Source: Mesotaenium endlicherianum
Lineage: Eukaryota > Streptophyta > Zygnematophyceae > Zygnematales > Mesotaeniaceae
DNA: 22,098 nucleotides
Reading direction: 5' to 3'
Assembly: GCA_009602735.1 (NCBI GenBank)
Contig: WELA01004118.1
Location: 75,125 to 97,222, forward strand
Positions 1 to 11,723 of this stretch are shown in pieces. The position numbers and the translations under genes were made by a program. Positions within the stretch are counted from its first letter, which is position 1. The number at the start of each line of letters is the position of its first letter. The notes under the pieces were generated by a model. It had not been told where the DNA came from. It did not search any database and saw only the letters and a program-made list of their open reading frames with translations.

Positions 1-10
1 GGGGGGGGGG
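1..10. repeat. G homopolymer at the left edge
   Basis: Ten consecutive G residues open the window, immediately followed by ordinary intron-like sequence. A homopolymer at the very edge of a sequence is often where an assembly stopped, so this may be an artefact and not genomic structure. Confidence 0.7.
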
Positions 11-241
11 ACTCAATTTGAGACCAAATCAGGATTCATAGCCCTTCTCCGCTTCAGAACAGTACGGCAAGGCGATGCTTCTTCCCGCAAGTTCTCAGCC
101 TGCTCGTGCAAGTGCTGCCCGTTACTTATGTGTATGGTCTCTAGCTTCCTTCCACCTGTCCGTCTGCCTGTTGGCGGCGGTGTGCCTGTTTGTCCCTCAC
201 TGTTTCATCACCACGTCACCCTGCGCTGTGCGCATGTGCAG

Positions 242-448
242 GTGGGCGGGCACTCGGAGGTGTACAACGACGGCAAGTTTGTGTTTGTGAGCGTGAGGAA
301 TGCCGGCCACATGGTCCCGTATACCGAACCTGGTCGCGCTCTCATCCTGTTCCGCAGCTTCATCAACGACCTGGCCATGCCCGCTGCCGCCGCAACCGCG
401 GAAACCTTTGGCGAGAGCAACGTCGGCCCGTTGGTGGCAAGCATGTGA
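242..448 (+). CDS. Serine carboxypeptidase (S10 family), copy A, 3' terminal exon
   Basis: This is the last exon of a serine carboxypeptidase-like gene; the rest lies left of the window. The exon follows a TGCAG acceptor ending at 241 and reads in frame from VGGHSEVYNDG to a TGA stop, 68 residues. It carries the family's C-terminal signature, RNAGHMVPYTEPGRA, which contains the catalytic histidine of the Ser-Asp-His triad, followed by the usual LFRSF segment. The related exon of copy B (21104-21298, minus) starts at the same codon and agrees at about 32 of the first 47 residues. Proteins of this family trim C-terminal residues in the vacuole or secretory pathway, or act as acyltransferases; this fragment cannot tell which. 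The tail after the conserved part is alanine-rich and unlike copy B. No penultimate exon is visible in 1-241, so that stretch is intron. Confidence 0.88.
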   Translation: MGGHSEVYNDGKFVFVSVRNAGHMVPYTEPGRALILFRSFINDLAMPAAAATAETFGESNVGPLVASM

Positions 449-725
449 TAAGAGTCGTGGTGTGCCGTGTGCTTGCTGCTTTCTTTGCTATTTTTCAGAC
501 CCGTGTTTGGCTCTACAGAATGTTGTAGGCCGATGCTAAATCTACGCTAAATTGTAGACCATGTTTTGTCACCAAGACACAAAACAATGCGTAAGTGCCA
601 AAAGGGGACTAAAACTTGAAAGGTCCACCTGAAACTGGTGTTACTTATCTGATTGCGAGATCCATCTTCATAGTTAGTTGAGAGTTCTTTTCATTTGCAG
701 AGGCACTCTGTGCACCTTAATAGTC

Positions 726-731
726 AATAAA
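726..731 (+). terminator. Candidate polyadenylation signal of carboxypeptidase copy A
   Basis: A canonical AATAAA hexamer lies 278 bases after the carboxypeptidase stop codon, in TTAATAGTCAATAAAC. The position is reasonable for a plant 3' untranslated region, but plant signals are loose and no transcript is available. Confidence 0.4.
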
Positions 732-857
732 CTTCAATGCTACACCCTTGAAAGAGTCCACTCGCTTAGTCTGAATGATGCAATGATTCCCACCCCATCA
801 CTAGCGAACGCGCAAGAAGTGACGTGAGATTGGCTCCTATGTGGGAAACCTGCTTCC

Positions 858-899
858 AACATATGGGTCTCAAACATATGGGTCTCAGAAGCCCATATG
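858..899. repeat. Short tandem repeat with inverted end
   Basis: The 15-mer AACATATGGGTCTCA occurs twice head to tail (858-872 and 873-887). It is followed four bases later by CCCATATG (892-899), the reverse complement of the CATATGGG inside the repeat, so this piece can fold into a small hairpin. Function unknown. Confidence 0.7.
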
Positions 900-3800
900 A
901 AAAGACAATAACTGTGTCAAAATCTCGCGGGGGGGTAAGCATCAAGAATCACAAAGCGTTAATGTATGTCTTGAATTGCACGGACAAGAAATAATGGAGG
1001 TAAAGAAATGAAACGACAGCTGGAAAAATCACAACCGTTAAACGGAGATCGTTCAGAAATGAACAAATGATCATTGTCGATCGTTTGTGGAGCCCATCGA
1101 CAACTTCTAGAAGCTAAAAAGACTGTCATTGTTTCAAGACTTTCTGTGCAATTCCAGAAATGTTGGCGGGGCAAACTTGTGAAGCTATAATAGTGGTTAT
1201 ATGGACCATTATCCTATAAAGGATTTAGAGACTTACGGGAAACGGACATACGGAAAACCCAATGTGGGACCACTTTCTTGTTCTCTCACATGCATGGAAT
1301 CAATTCCTTTAGCTTTTTGAGTGGCGTATTTTGGGTTGTTTCCTGACTTGCACATTTTTAAGGTGTACTCGATTGTTGTCGATACTGTGAGAGGGGGTCG
1401 TGAGCTTCCCCTCATGAAGTGGCCCCTAGCGATGATGACAAACTACTTCCGAAACGTGCTCGACAACCCGTCGAGAGTCAACGACGCAACAACTTATCAC
1501 CCTTTTGCCCTTCCACCATCCCTCACTCCCTTCAAACAATGCGTGCCCAGGGCCAGCCCACTCCAACCTCTTCTTCCTTCCCTCTCTCCCTCACACCCTC
1601 CCACAAGCAAAAGGCCATGGCCGCCTGCCACGGCGGGCTGCCATGGCTGCCCTCTTTCGCCCTCCTCCCCTCACGAAACTACCTCACGATTGGGAGTGCT
1701 CTCTCAAGACCCCAACACGAGCTACCTTGCGGCGCAAGCGAGACAAAAGGCCGGCCACAATCCTTCACAGAAGGACGCGTTATCTAATTGAGAAGGATAT
1801 TTAAGAGGAAGGCCTGAATTTTGGACAAAAATACTTCTATAGGGTCGACCAGGGCTGCATACAATAGAACCCAATCGAGCCCTTGGGTCGACACTGATCC
1901 AACCCGCCCATATTTGGGTTAAAAGTACGGTCTCAGCTACTCATGGATGAACATGAGCAAGCCTCCCTCATTGAGTATGCTCTCACAAGTTTGACGAGAG
2001 GGGCCCTTTATTGAACACATAGTAGATGACGCGTACTTAGCCGTGCGGCGAACTGCTCGCATAATAGTGAAGAGACTTCTTCTCAAGCTTGTGAAGGGAG
2101 TGCACATGTTTTCATTGTTGATGAAGCATACACATATGCTGTAGAATCGGATAGGGACTGCCTACAAGTAGTTAGTTGACTCAAGAGCATCGAGGCAGAC
2201 ACTTTAACACAATATCTCTTGTTTGGTTTCAAGCCGTTCGTGACTGTATAAGCTAAAATTCAAGTCTCCTTGTTCCAAAAGAATGAGTGCAGGTCGTGCC
2301 CATCAACATTGAAGTGGTGCTGCGCCTGGTGTTATTCCGTGGGAAACAAGTGGGTCCAATTGTTGAGGTGTTTTGAACATGATTGTCTGCTTCCTTACTT
2401 ATTTTCACCTTTAAGTATCTTTAAGCAATGAAGAAAGTAATAGTAGATTATGTCAGCTGAATTCAGCCGAATGCATTTTTGTCGCGAGTTTGACGTCGTC
2501 GCACTTGTGACGCAAGTCACGACCGCCCAGGTACGAAAAGCGTTGATCCACCGACCAAATGACTGACCTTTGCGTAGGCAGCATTAAAAGTCAAAGTCCA
2601 AGTCATCTGGACGCCCACACGCGAAAAGAAGCACCGACACAGCAACCAAGTTGACGGCACACGTGCTGGAAAGCCACACAAGTGTCCAGGTCCCGACGCC
2701 GCGAGGCACATCTTGTGCCATTTTCTGCCACACCGAGCTCGATCGCTCCAAATTCACCGGTATGGAGAATCCTTAAATTTACGCGTCTCTCACGCTAAAG
2801 ACCTGGTCGGCTGACACTCGTATGCTTTGTTTATCCTCGCACGGTCGATCGGTGATGTTGGTAAAGTTCTAATCGCGACCAAAGTAAGCGACCAATACGG
2901 ACGTATGTTTCACAACCGGCTCTCCCGGCCACTTCCGGCACTAGTTACCCCCGGGGTTATCTCAGTTCGAGGTTTTAGCACTGATCAACCCATGGATCAA
3001 CCTGGATCAAGCTGTCTCTCTAGTTTTTGGCAAGTAGGTTGAGGCCGCCAATTTTTTCCGCTGATAAGCGATGACTTCGCGTCCCGTAGGCTATAGATGG
3101 TTGCTGATTCTGGCTGATTCTATGAATTAAGCTGCACTTTTGTCCGTGAAGTACGGGCCAAGTTAATAAGTTTGACCTAAAATCTGCCTTCAATCACCTA
3201 AAATGGTCGAAATCCCATTCCATGTTGCTTGTATTTGACAATAGTTGATGGATGCTAGGCTTCGAGAGGATCTCCGTAAATTTTGGGGAAAATTGTACGA
3301 ACGGTGCAAGGGCACGTGATGCCATAGTGCGATCTGATAGACCGCACACAGATTTTAAAATCTACCAAGATTTTCCTTAGAGCGCTTGTATATGAAGTGG
3401 CTAGGGCCTGCTAGGGCCTATAGAGCCCCTTGGGCCTTGAGGGCTGCTAGCAGATGGTTTTCAGGACTTCACTGGACAGCGGAAGGAAGGGCTCGAGGTT
3501 CGCAGCTGGATCCAGTAGTACGTCTAGTTGCACGAAGCAGGTCGGAAGTGGGATATCGAATCTGGAGAGCAACGGGGACGGAGGTGAAATTATATTTGAC
3601 ATTTGAACAAGGGCAGTCATAGGTAAGTGATGATGATACGCAATAGCATCAGACCATGCGAATTAGTACCAATAATTATGATAACATGGGTTGAAATTGC
3701 TTTCGTGTGCTTGCTTTCTTTCTTTAGTTGGCCTCCCAGGTCTTGCCCGTGAACGAAGGTAACAGTAACTAATTTTTTCTTTCTTATAACTGACCGCTGA

Positions 3801-4354
3801 AGCACCGCGCACCAGTATCTAATGGATGTGGATCTGCAGTGAACAGCCAGACGGGGGGCCACGACTTGAAGCCAGTGTTATGTGGAAGCAATTTAGAGTC
3901 CAAGGAGTTCGCTGTGGTCCCCCTGAAGTGATCTAGTACAGGCTGACAACCACTCGAACCTAGCTCGAACCAAAATCTGCAGGGAAGGAAGGACAAAGTG
4001 GAGACGAAGAACCAATGAGGTTCGAGACCTTTACAGGAATTGGGGGTGGTAAACCGCTTGAGATCAACATCAGCGGTACATAGTGTTCTTCGTCAGCTTT
4101 GACCTGGCAAAGCAACCCTGCATAGCAGCGTTCGCCCTCGCCAGCCCTCGCACCCCGGTCCCCGATACGGACTATCGGAGTGAGTGATCGCAGCGACCGC
4201 GGTGGGCAGCAGAGGGGATGCAACTGAAGGCAGTGCACCCGTTTAGTATCTATAGCTGTGCGTTGCATTGAGCTGTAGGTACTTATTCTTACAGCTAGCA
4301 GCTTCGTAACGTGAAGCGGAGCCCACTGTAGTCAGCCACTCTAAAGGACTGTTG

Positions 4355-4376
4355 TTGCTGTCGCGGCTGCAGCGTT
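4355..4376 (+). promoter_or_regulatory. 5' leader block conserved between the two desaturase genes
   Basis: The block starts TTGCTG, has the core GCTGCAGC and matches 15359-15380 (minus) at 18 of 22 positions. In both genes it begins exactly 40 bases before the ATG. It is probably a preserved part of the 5' untranslated region. Whether it has a regulatory role or is only residual homology cannot be told from sequence. Confidence 0.5.
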
Positions 4377-4394
4377 TCTCAAGCTCAGAGCGCA

Positions 4395-7300
4395 ATGGCT
4401 GCAGCTAGCCTATGCGGAGCTGGGCTTGTATCCGCCTCCTTGTCTCAGATCTGTGGCAGGCAAGCTACCTCCTTCAAATCTTCTGGCCAACCTATTGGCT
4501 TAGCTTTCTCTAAGAGCTTCAATGGAAACGCGTTGAGGGGCATTTCCTTGGTTAAGAGTACAAAGCATGTCAGCAGATCAGATCGCCCTGGCCGCATTTC
4601 CATGGTAGCTACTCCTCTGAAGCCTACTGCACCCTCTAGTGAGGAGGAGAGGTTCTCAGAAATTTCCCAAGAGTTCGACGCTTCAGCACCACCCCCATTT
4701 ACTCTATCGGACATCAGGGCTGCTATCCCTAAGCACTGCTGGGAGAAGAACTCCTGGAAATCTGTGGCGTATGTGATAAGGGATGTTGCGGTAGTCTTGG
4801 GGCTTGCCGTTGGAGCTGCTTCCGTCAACAACTGGATTGTGTGGCCTCTTTACTGGCTTGCCCAGGGCACCATGTTCTGGGCTCTTTTTGTTGTGGGACA
4901 CGATTGGTGAGTTTTCAGATCCTGCTGGTGCATGTAAGAATGAATGATCAGCTTTATTTTTGAGGAACGCAGGTTCAAGGAGCAGTAGCGCTCAAGTTTT
5001 AACGCAATCAAACGTATCCAACTACAAAAAACTGATTGTACTTAATAAAGCGTCTGCACTGAGCATTGCTGAACGATCACTCCTTGTTATATAGCTTACT
5101 CATACGTATGGCTCCTGTTCCTTGCAGTGGTCATGGGAGCTTCTCCAACAACAAGAAGCTGAACGACTTCATTGGGCATCTGACACACTCTTCAATTCTC
5201 GTGCCTTACCACGGCTGGTATGTCTAGCTCATTTCGCCACACTTCAGTTGAGTTCTGAGTTTTAATTCATGATGAAAGGAGTTCTAGGACGAACGCGGTA
5301 TGAATCAGTACTAAAGCTTTGTGCTCTATTTTTATGCAGGCGTATAAGCCATCGCACTCATCACGCCAACCACGGCCATGTGGAGAATGATGAGTCGTGG
5401 CATCCGGTATGTACGCACTCCTACACTGTCCTAAGCAAATGCACATTGCACATGTATTCGAGGAAGTATATTTTGGCTTTCAAGTTTCTTGCTCGTTTTC
5501 ACTACTTCGGCGGGACATGTAAACTGTAAGACCTCCTTTACTGAGACAACGTGACAGTTCAATACCGATCGGATTTGTTTGCATGCGGGAATGCTTTGTA
5601 GCCTCGGGAATTTGGAAAGTTCCACTTGTTTTACATAATTTCGAAGATGTCGCGAATCTAGCAGCAACTAGTAAGTAAGCTTGTAGTATGACTGAAAGGC
5701 TTCGTTTGTTTGTATCGCAGATGGCGGAGAAGACATACAACGAGTTGGAGTTTTGGGCCAAGGTTGGGCGCCTGAAGCTGCCCTGGAGTCTTTTTGCCTA
5801 CCCTTTCTACCTGGTAAGACTTTTTTACCAGGATGAAGGCCACCTACAGCAGTGGCCTCATGACAGTAAGCATGAGGTGCCTTTACTTCGTGGGCCATGC
5901 TACCTTCTACCATGTGTGCTCAGCTTATTGTGCTCTGGTAAACTGATAACATCATTTTGCTCCTCTATGTCATGTGCTTTGCAGTGGAAGCGGAGCCCAG
6001 GAAAAGATGGATCCCACTTTGATCCTAAGTCTGATCTGTTTGTGGCCAATGAGAAGAACGATGTCCTGACGTCGACTGCTTGCTACTTTGCAATGATGGC
6101 CTTAATTGTGGGCTTGACTTTCAAAACCGGACCCCTGATGATGTTCAACCTCTATGTCGTTCCTTACTGGGTGAGTTGGGCCTGATCTGAACATTTGTTG
6201 GTGATATTTAACCTCGTTGCGTAATAGTTTATTAAGAACCCTGAAGACGTGAATATTATGAGCGTAGTTTCGTGTGCCTTTTCAGACAAAAAACTCAAAA
6301 GGGCAAAATTTGCTTGCAGCGAAATGTTTGGAAAGTAAGGTGCCTTTGCGATGTGGACATTTATGCTGTGAGGATATGTGCTGTCATCACGTCTGTGAAG
6401 TAGTCCATGATGTTTCAAAACGCCTGGTAGTCTGGTGTGTGGCACACACTTCAGAGGCGACAAATGCATGTGGCCAGTCATAAGTTTGATATTTGCTTTT
6501 TCTGCAAGCCTACAATGTACGAGAGAGATGGCTCTGCGATATCTAAATAGAGATCCGTTTCTGGGCTTACTGTAGTGTAGCTAGTCTATGGTTTCTTCTT
6601 GGGGACCTATTAAATACCACACGGGTGCAGAATGTGTTTGCCATCTATCACAGGGGGTGTGAGATCTTGCGGAATGAATTGTGATTGGGGAGCTCATGAT
6701 CCATGGGAAAGTCTCATCACATATAACTATGTCCATTAGCAGCAATATTGATCTTTTGAATCTCGGAATTTGCCTCTTTGTGCAGATCAACGTTGTCTGG
6801 CTTGATGTTGTTACCTATCTTCACCATCACGGTTACGACAAGAAGGTCCCATGGTACAGAGGCGGGGTACGTGTTCAACGGTTGTCGCCCTCTATCCCGA
6901 TGAAGCAAACCGTTGGCCCCTTTGTTAACATGCGTGACTCAATTCTGCCATGGAGATATCTTACGTTCACAAGTTGGGCACTCCTTCATTCACCACCTTT
7001 ACTTTCCTGTTTTCCCCAATCAGCCCTCCCCTCTCATTTGAAGCTCACCTGAAAAGAGGGATAGGAACACCTTCTTCTGGTAGCATACCTGCAAACAACC
7101 TTTGACCTGTCATCTCCCCTGGTCAGTCTGTTGCATTGGAAAGCTACAGAGCAGCCCTCAGTTGGAGACTAATTCTCATTAATACCATAATGAATGCAGG
7201 AGTGGAACTACATGAGGGGAGGACTTTCGACCATTGACAGGGACTATGGTATCTTCAACAACATCCACCACGATATCGGAACTCACGTTGTTCACCACTT

Positions 7301-7963
7301 GTTCCCTCAGATCCCCCACTACAATCTTATTGAGGCGGTAAGTTCCTGACCAGTAAATTCATGCCCCTAATCTCCTCATTCATGCCTGCGACCTGCATCA
7401 GGTCTTGTCCTGAATTCTTTGTGGGGAAAGCTCCTCGAGTGGGGGAGGGAAGTGGTTAGTAGACTGGGGGGCTGGAATATTTTCAATTTGTATTGGTGCA
7501 AGCCATCAAGGAATTATGGCTGGGACAAGAAGCTACCCTTACAGTTTAATGCATCATGAAACGTATGTGTGAGAGTATCAATCATTTCAGATTAGCTAGG
7601 CAACTATTTACCTCTGGATAACAGCTCCCTGCGCTGATAGTGCTTGAAGTGCCACACATCTGCTTTCCAATTCAGGATGACTAGCTAGTCTTGGTCTTCT
7701 TCGTTGTCTTCTTCTGGACGACGTTTTTCCTGCGAAAGCTTTGTTGCGTCTATATTGTGCTCATGTGTTGCCCCCCTGTAACTGTCATGTTGCAGACTGA
7801 GGCTGTGAAGCCCGTGATGGGAGAGTATTACCGTGAGCCTGAGCCGTCAAAGGGCCTGATTCCCTTCCACCTCTTGAAGCCTCTCATCAAGTCCTTCAAG
7901 GAGGACCACTTTGTTGCCTCAGAAGGCGATGTTGTCTTTTACCAGAAGGATCCCAACTTCTGA
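4395..7963 (+). CDS. FAD7: Plastid omega-3 fatty acid desaturase, copy A (FAD7/FAD8 type), 8 exons
   Basis: The spliced product has 444 residues, the usual plastid FAD7/FAD8 length. Exons: 4395-4906, 5128-5217, 5340-5406, 5721-5813, 5985-6170, 6786-6866, 7200-7337, 7796-7963; every intron is GT-AG and the frame closes. Residues 1-72 are Ser/Lys/Arg-rich and poor in acidic residues, a chloroplast transit peptide, with likely processing near RISMVA. The three di-iron histidine boxes are HDCGH (169-173, across the exon 1/2 junction), HRTHH (205-209) and HVVHH (372-376, then LFPQIPHY). These forms, with TYLHHHG, fit omega-3 and not omega-6 desaturases. Hydrophobic stretches in exons 1 and 5 are the membrane spans. 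The enzyme should convert 16:2 and 18:2 chains of plastid glycerolipids to 16:3 and 18:3 using ferredoxin. The ATG has G at +4 and no earlier in-frame ATG was seen. Where the family usually reads PHYHL, copy A has PHYNL. FAD7 and FAD8 cannot be separated here. Confidence 0.95.
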
Positions 7964-8248
7964 AAGACTCCCTACTCTTTTTTTGGCATGACTGAGCGGA
8001 GGAGCTCGACTCCTGCTTCCTCTGGCTGGCACCTATCTGTGGAGGAGTACACTACTTATTTCCCCCTTGCCTCCTCCCTCGTAAAAGATGCTGGGTGACA
8101 ATGATAGTGATTGGCGAGGAAGGAGGAGGAAGGGGTTAAGGAGGGACAAGGGCAGGGGTAGGGAATTCATGACGCGTGGGTTGCATAGAACGCGTCATTC
8201 TCAATGGGAAGTAGCACACTAGTTCAATCTGATGGTTGATGCATCACA

Positions 8249-8254
8249 AATAAA
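8249..8254 (+). terminator. Candidate polyadenylation signal of desaturase A
   Basis: AATAAA occurs 286 bases after the stop codon in the context CACAAATAAAG. The preceding flank (7964-8240) is rich in GGA and CCT runs. It is the only canonical hexamer I noticed close to this gene. Confidence 0.45.
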
Positions 8255-10856
8255 GTTCCTCGGGGGCTTTCGTGCGGAATTGGGCTGTGCGAGAAGCTCT
8301 CTGATCGGTTCTTCAGACCACTCAAGTGACTACCTTGGTTAGTGCAGGACAGGTCCTTGCAGCAAGCAGAACTGCTGGAGATAAAGCAGCCCTCCCTAGC
8401 TCTTCTTACCCGTTTCTAGCTCATTTGCTGCCGTGCTGGCGGTTCTGTCTCGAGTCATGTTGGAGGTAAAATTGTCCTGAGAGTACTGCATTGCAGTATG
8501 ACTCTCTACATAGGCAAGCATACACATTGCTAGGCACCCATCCTGCACAAGCTACATGGCTTAGGCGCTTGTAGCCACCCGGGCCAGTTCTCAGGATGGC
8601 ATTTTTTGGCTGCTTGACATTCTGTCAACAGCCCGTCAGACCTGCTGGTGACGTCAGAGTAGGATAATCCAAAAACTCAGCAGGTTATATATTTAGGTCC
8701 TTTCCTTTGGCCCTTATCGTTCGCTGGTAGCGCCCGATGCATACACTGCGTATGATTGGCAGTTCTGCATCTTCAGTGTTGTGTATCAGTAACTATGCAA
8801 TCTTTTTAGCTCAATTCCGCTGTCTGCACTCCGATTCCACTCTCCTCAATGTATATGTGAATGTGTGCTATCAACAGGGATGTTAGTGTTCATGTATGGA
8901 AGAGCAGGTTGAAAACATATGTAGCCCAACTTTCGTGGGTGGAGATGGATATTGCTGAAATCTAGATAATGAAACAATTTATGTGAAATCGAAGCACTAC
9001 ATCACCAGCCTCAGATTTGCACAAACTGGGGATACCTCCTTGTTTGTCTTCTTTCCTGTTTTTCAAGCTTTATCGACTTGAGCGTGCCTCATCTTGCAGC
9101 ATCATTTCTTTTGAGGGGTTAATTTGAATTGCTGAGCTCTCACCCATGACTTCATGTCATACTTCTTGTGCACTGACCACTCTAGTAAGCACAGACCTTA
9201 TCGTATCATATGTTCAGTCTGACCTATAATATCTATGTATCTAATTCCTTGCACTGAAGGACCAGAAAATGGTTCGACCTGACTTATCTAGGGGGCCAAT
9301 GACTTCCCACATAGCAAAATGGCAGAGGGCGTGGACTCTCGTTGGCTAGAGTTGCTACAGCATTCGGTACAAACTGCACGCTGCAACTCTAAACAACCTG
9401 CCACGGGTTCACTATCATCAAAATTTACATAATGCAGTCCCAGGCGGACGCACCGCCGATTAAGACATTCGCATACGCGCATTTCTGAATTACACTTCAT
9501 TCATTTGTTATCTCTTAGTATTTTCACTCGAAGCACTCTCCTTAGAATGTGGCTTCTCTGGACTAAGTCCACGTTTGATTTCAACCACAAGGTACTGTTA
9601 TATGTCTGAAGATGCCGAATATTATCAATGGAGTGTCCAATTAAAAGAAAGGCAATGCATCACAGCAGCACAGCACAAGTTCAAGATAGGTGTACAAATT
9701 AGTCAGTCATGAATGCTTACAATAGGAAATTGATCAGCACGTACGCCCACTCTTGTATATAGTATAACACGGCAAGTAAATACCTGTCCAACGTAAGTAC
9801 AACTCGCTGACAACTAGGCATACAGACTCTACAAAGCCTGCCTGCGTCTACACCATCAGCTCACTACAGATAAATTGTGCGACATCCTCCACTATACCTG
9901 TGATCTGACGACTCCGCCTGCGAGTAGGCTAAAACAGGGCTGCTGACAGAAGGCCGAGCAGCAAAAAATATACCATCCTCTGGGAGCTGGGATTGGGCGC
10001 GAGAGTTGCTACAACTCGCAAGGCCCTAACCCCAGCCCTGCTCCGGCCGACGAGTTCAAGTGGATACGAGCATCTACAGGAGATCCCCGGCCTGGCACAG
10101 CAGCCGCGCGTAGGGCCGCAAGCACCTAACCACGACTGAACTAAAAGTGTGTTCATTGCAAACGATATCGCTCCACGAGGCCCCTGCACTTTCCTGCAGA
10201 GCACTTCCAGAAGGGACGCTATCTAGCCAGCTAGCTCCAGCAAGATTGGGACAGTGGAAGCAACCTTTGTGCATGGTGCAATCTGTTTGACTACACAGCC
10301 CCACAGCTACAAAGCCCAAGGACGTGCCACATCTGTACGGTAGACCAACAGCGCATCTTCCTGCATTCTCATTTCCGGCCCGTGGCCCTCGCAGTGTCGC
10401 TGAAGGGGCTGCCCCCCCACCAGCCTAGGTTTGCCGAAACCCGCGTGCGACAGAGTGCTAGCTAGGCGAGCAGCTAGAGCTGGCGGGCTTGCTTCCTGTA
10501 GAGCCCAATTCCGTGCGCGCACGCGGCATGCCACCTACCCCTATACCTCGAGCGCATCAATTATCAATATCAAAGGGACTAACATTTCCAAGGGAGGGCT
10601 AGAAGTATGTACACCTGTGCTATATGCACCACCACTAGCTACAAGCATAACCCTGAAACGCCACCACCTCCCCCCCCCAGCTCCCCGGCCGCATCCTTGC
10701 CACCCAGCTGCAGTCCTCGTGTAAGGAGCAGGTAGAGAAGATGCACCTGTAGAAAAAAGAGGCCATCTCTGTCCCGCTACAGACAAGGATGGAAGGATTT
10801 CAAAAGACAGAGGACAAGCACTACCCGAGATGAACAGCCCCAGCCTTTAACACCCT

Positions 10857-10894
10857 CCTTCCTTCCTGCCTGCCTACCTGCCTGCCTGCCTGCC
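10857..10894. repeat. CCTG/CCTT tetranucleotide repeat in the 3' flank of desaturase B
   Basis: A run of CCTT units passes into CCTG units with one CCTA interruption, just downstream of the copy B stop codon and so probably within its 3' untranslated region. Related GGCA runs occur at 11446-11465 and 21596-21640. Confidence 0.8.
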
Positions 10895-10975
10895 AGCTGC
10901 TGCCGCCGCTGCCATGGGGGCGCACTCGAACTCGGGAGGGACGGAAGGGAGGTCAGGGAGGCCTCCACGACGTCG

Positions 10976-11686
10976 TCAGAAATGGGGGTCCTTCTGGTAG
11001 AAGACGACGTCGCCCTCGTTAGCCACAAAGTGGTCCTCGCGGAACGACCTGATGAGGGGCGGGATGAGGTGCAGCGGCAGCAGGCCCCGCGGGCGCTGCG
11101 GCTCGCGGTAGTAGTCGCCCAGCACGGGCTTTATCGCCGCCGTCTGCCCCGCACCGCACACGCGCAGAGACTTACAAGACTTCAGGCGTGGAGGCGACGC
11201 TTGCGAGCCCATCACCGGGGTTGGCATTTGCAGCAGGAGAGGGGGCGCGCGCGCACACACACACACGCACACGGGAGCCCAGCACGGCAAAGGCGCTTGC
11301 AGTAGGTGGGGCGAGATGCAGAAGCCGTGAGTGGAGCTGAGGTGACACAGTCAAGAAGAGACAAGGGACCACAGAACGACAATTCCTCGAGGCAAGAGGG
11401 GGGCTTTGATCCCTCAGAAAGGGTGTGCTGACACCGAGAGCATCTGGCAGGCGGGCAGGCAGGCGCTCCTGGGGTCAAAGTACGATAGTAGTGGAGGAGG
11501 AGGCCGATGCGAGGCTGATGCTGCAGCGCCGACAGCCTGGCAGCTTTTGAGCCAGAGGAAGTACGGCAGCGGAAGGACGTGCGGCTGATGCAGGGCCAAG
11601 TGAAGGAGAGGAGGGCTCTTGTGGGGCCAGGCTGGCTGCCTGGGTGATGGGGGAGGGGGGGAGAAGACAGAAGGAACCTGGCGCAC

Positions 11687-11723
<37 letters not shown>

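Larger units (their letters stand above)
449..4394. other. Spacer between carboxypeptidase A and desaturase A, no gene recognised
   Basis: About 3.9 kb hold the 3' flank of the carboxypeptidase and the promoter side of the desaturase. Reading frames here are short, start at arbitrary codons and match no family I know. The one at 1321-1791 opens with GTG and its second half is proline/serine-rich pyrimidine sequence, which looks non-coding. The 10-mer GCTAGGGCCT is duplicated in tandem at 3400-3419. I see no transposon ends, tRNA or clear TATA box. The last 40 bases before the ATG hold a block shared with the other desaturase gene, annotated separately. Confidence 0.6.
7964..10975. other. Intergenic spacer between the convergent desaturase genes
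   Basis: About 3.0 kb separate the two stop codons, so both 3' untranslated regions must lie here. The left part (to about 8260) is the flank of copy A. The rest holds only short, unrecognised reading frames. Toward the right end the sequence becomes C-rich (run of C at 10671-10679) and then a CCTG repeat. No TTTATT, the minus-strand form of AATAAA, was seen in the first 1.5 kb beyond the copy B stop. I see no sign of a further gene or an intact mobile element, and no extended palindrome at the centre of the duplication. Confidence 0.6.

Noticed and set aside
1414-1433. 20-base near match (18 of 20) with 19391-19410 in the same orientation
   Set aside because: About one such match is expected by chance in a window of this size, and the flanks do not extend the similarity.
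1321-1791. 156-codon open frame, possible gene
   Set aside because: It opens with GTG, has no domain I recognise, and its second half is proline/serine-rich translation of a pyrimidine tract.
3940-4030. GTTCGA-like words suggesting a tRNA T-loop
   Set aside because: No acceptor stem, D arm or anticodon arm could be placed around them.
10307-10534. Minus-strand open frame with Ala/Arg-rich product near the desaturase B 3' end
   Set aside because: No domain or splice context supports it; it fits GC-rich intergenic sequence.
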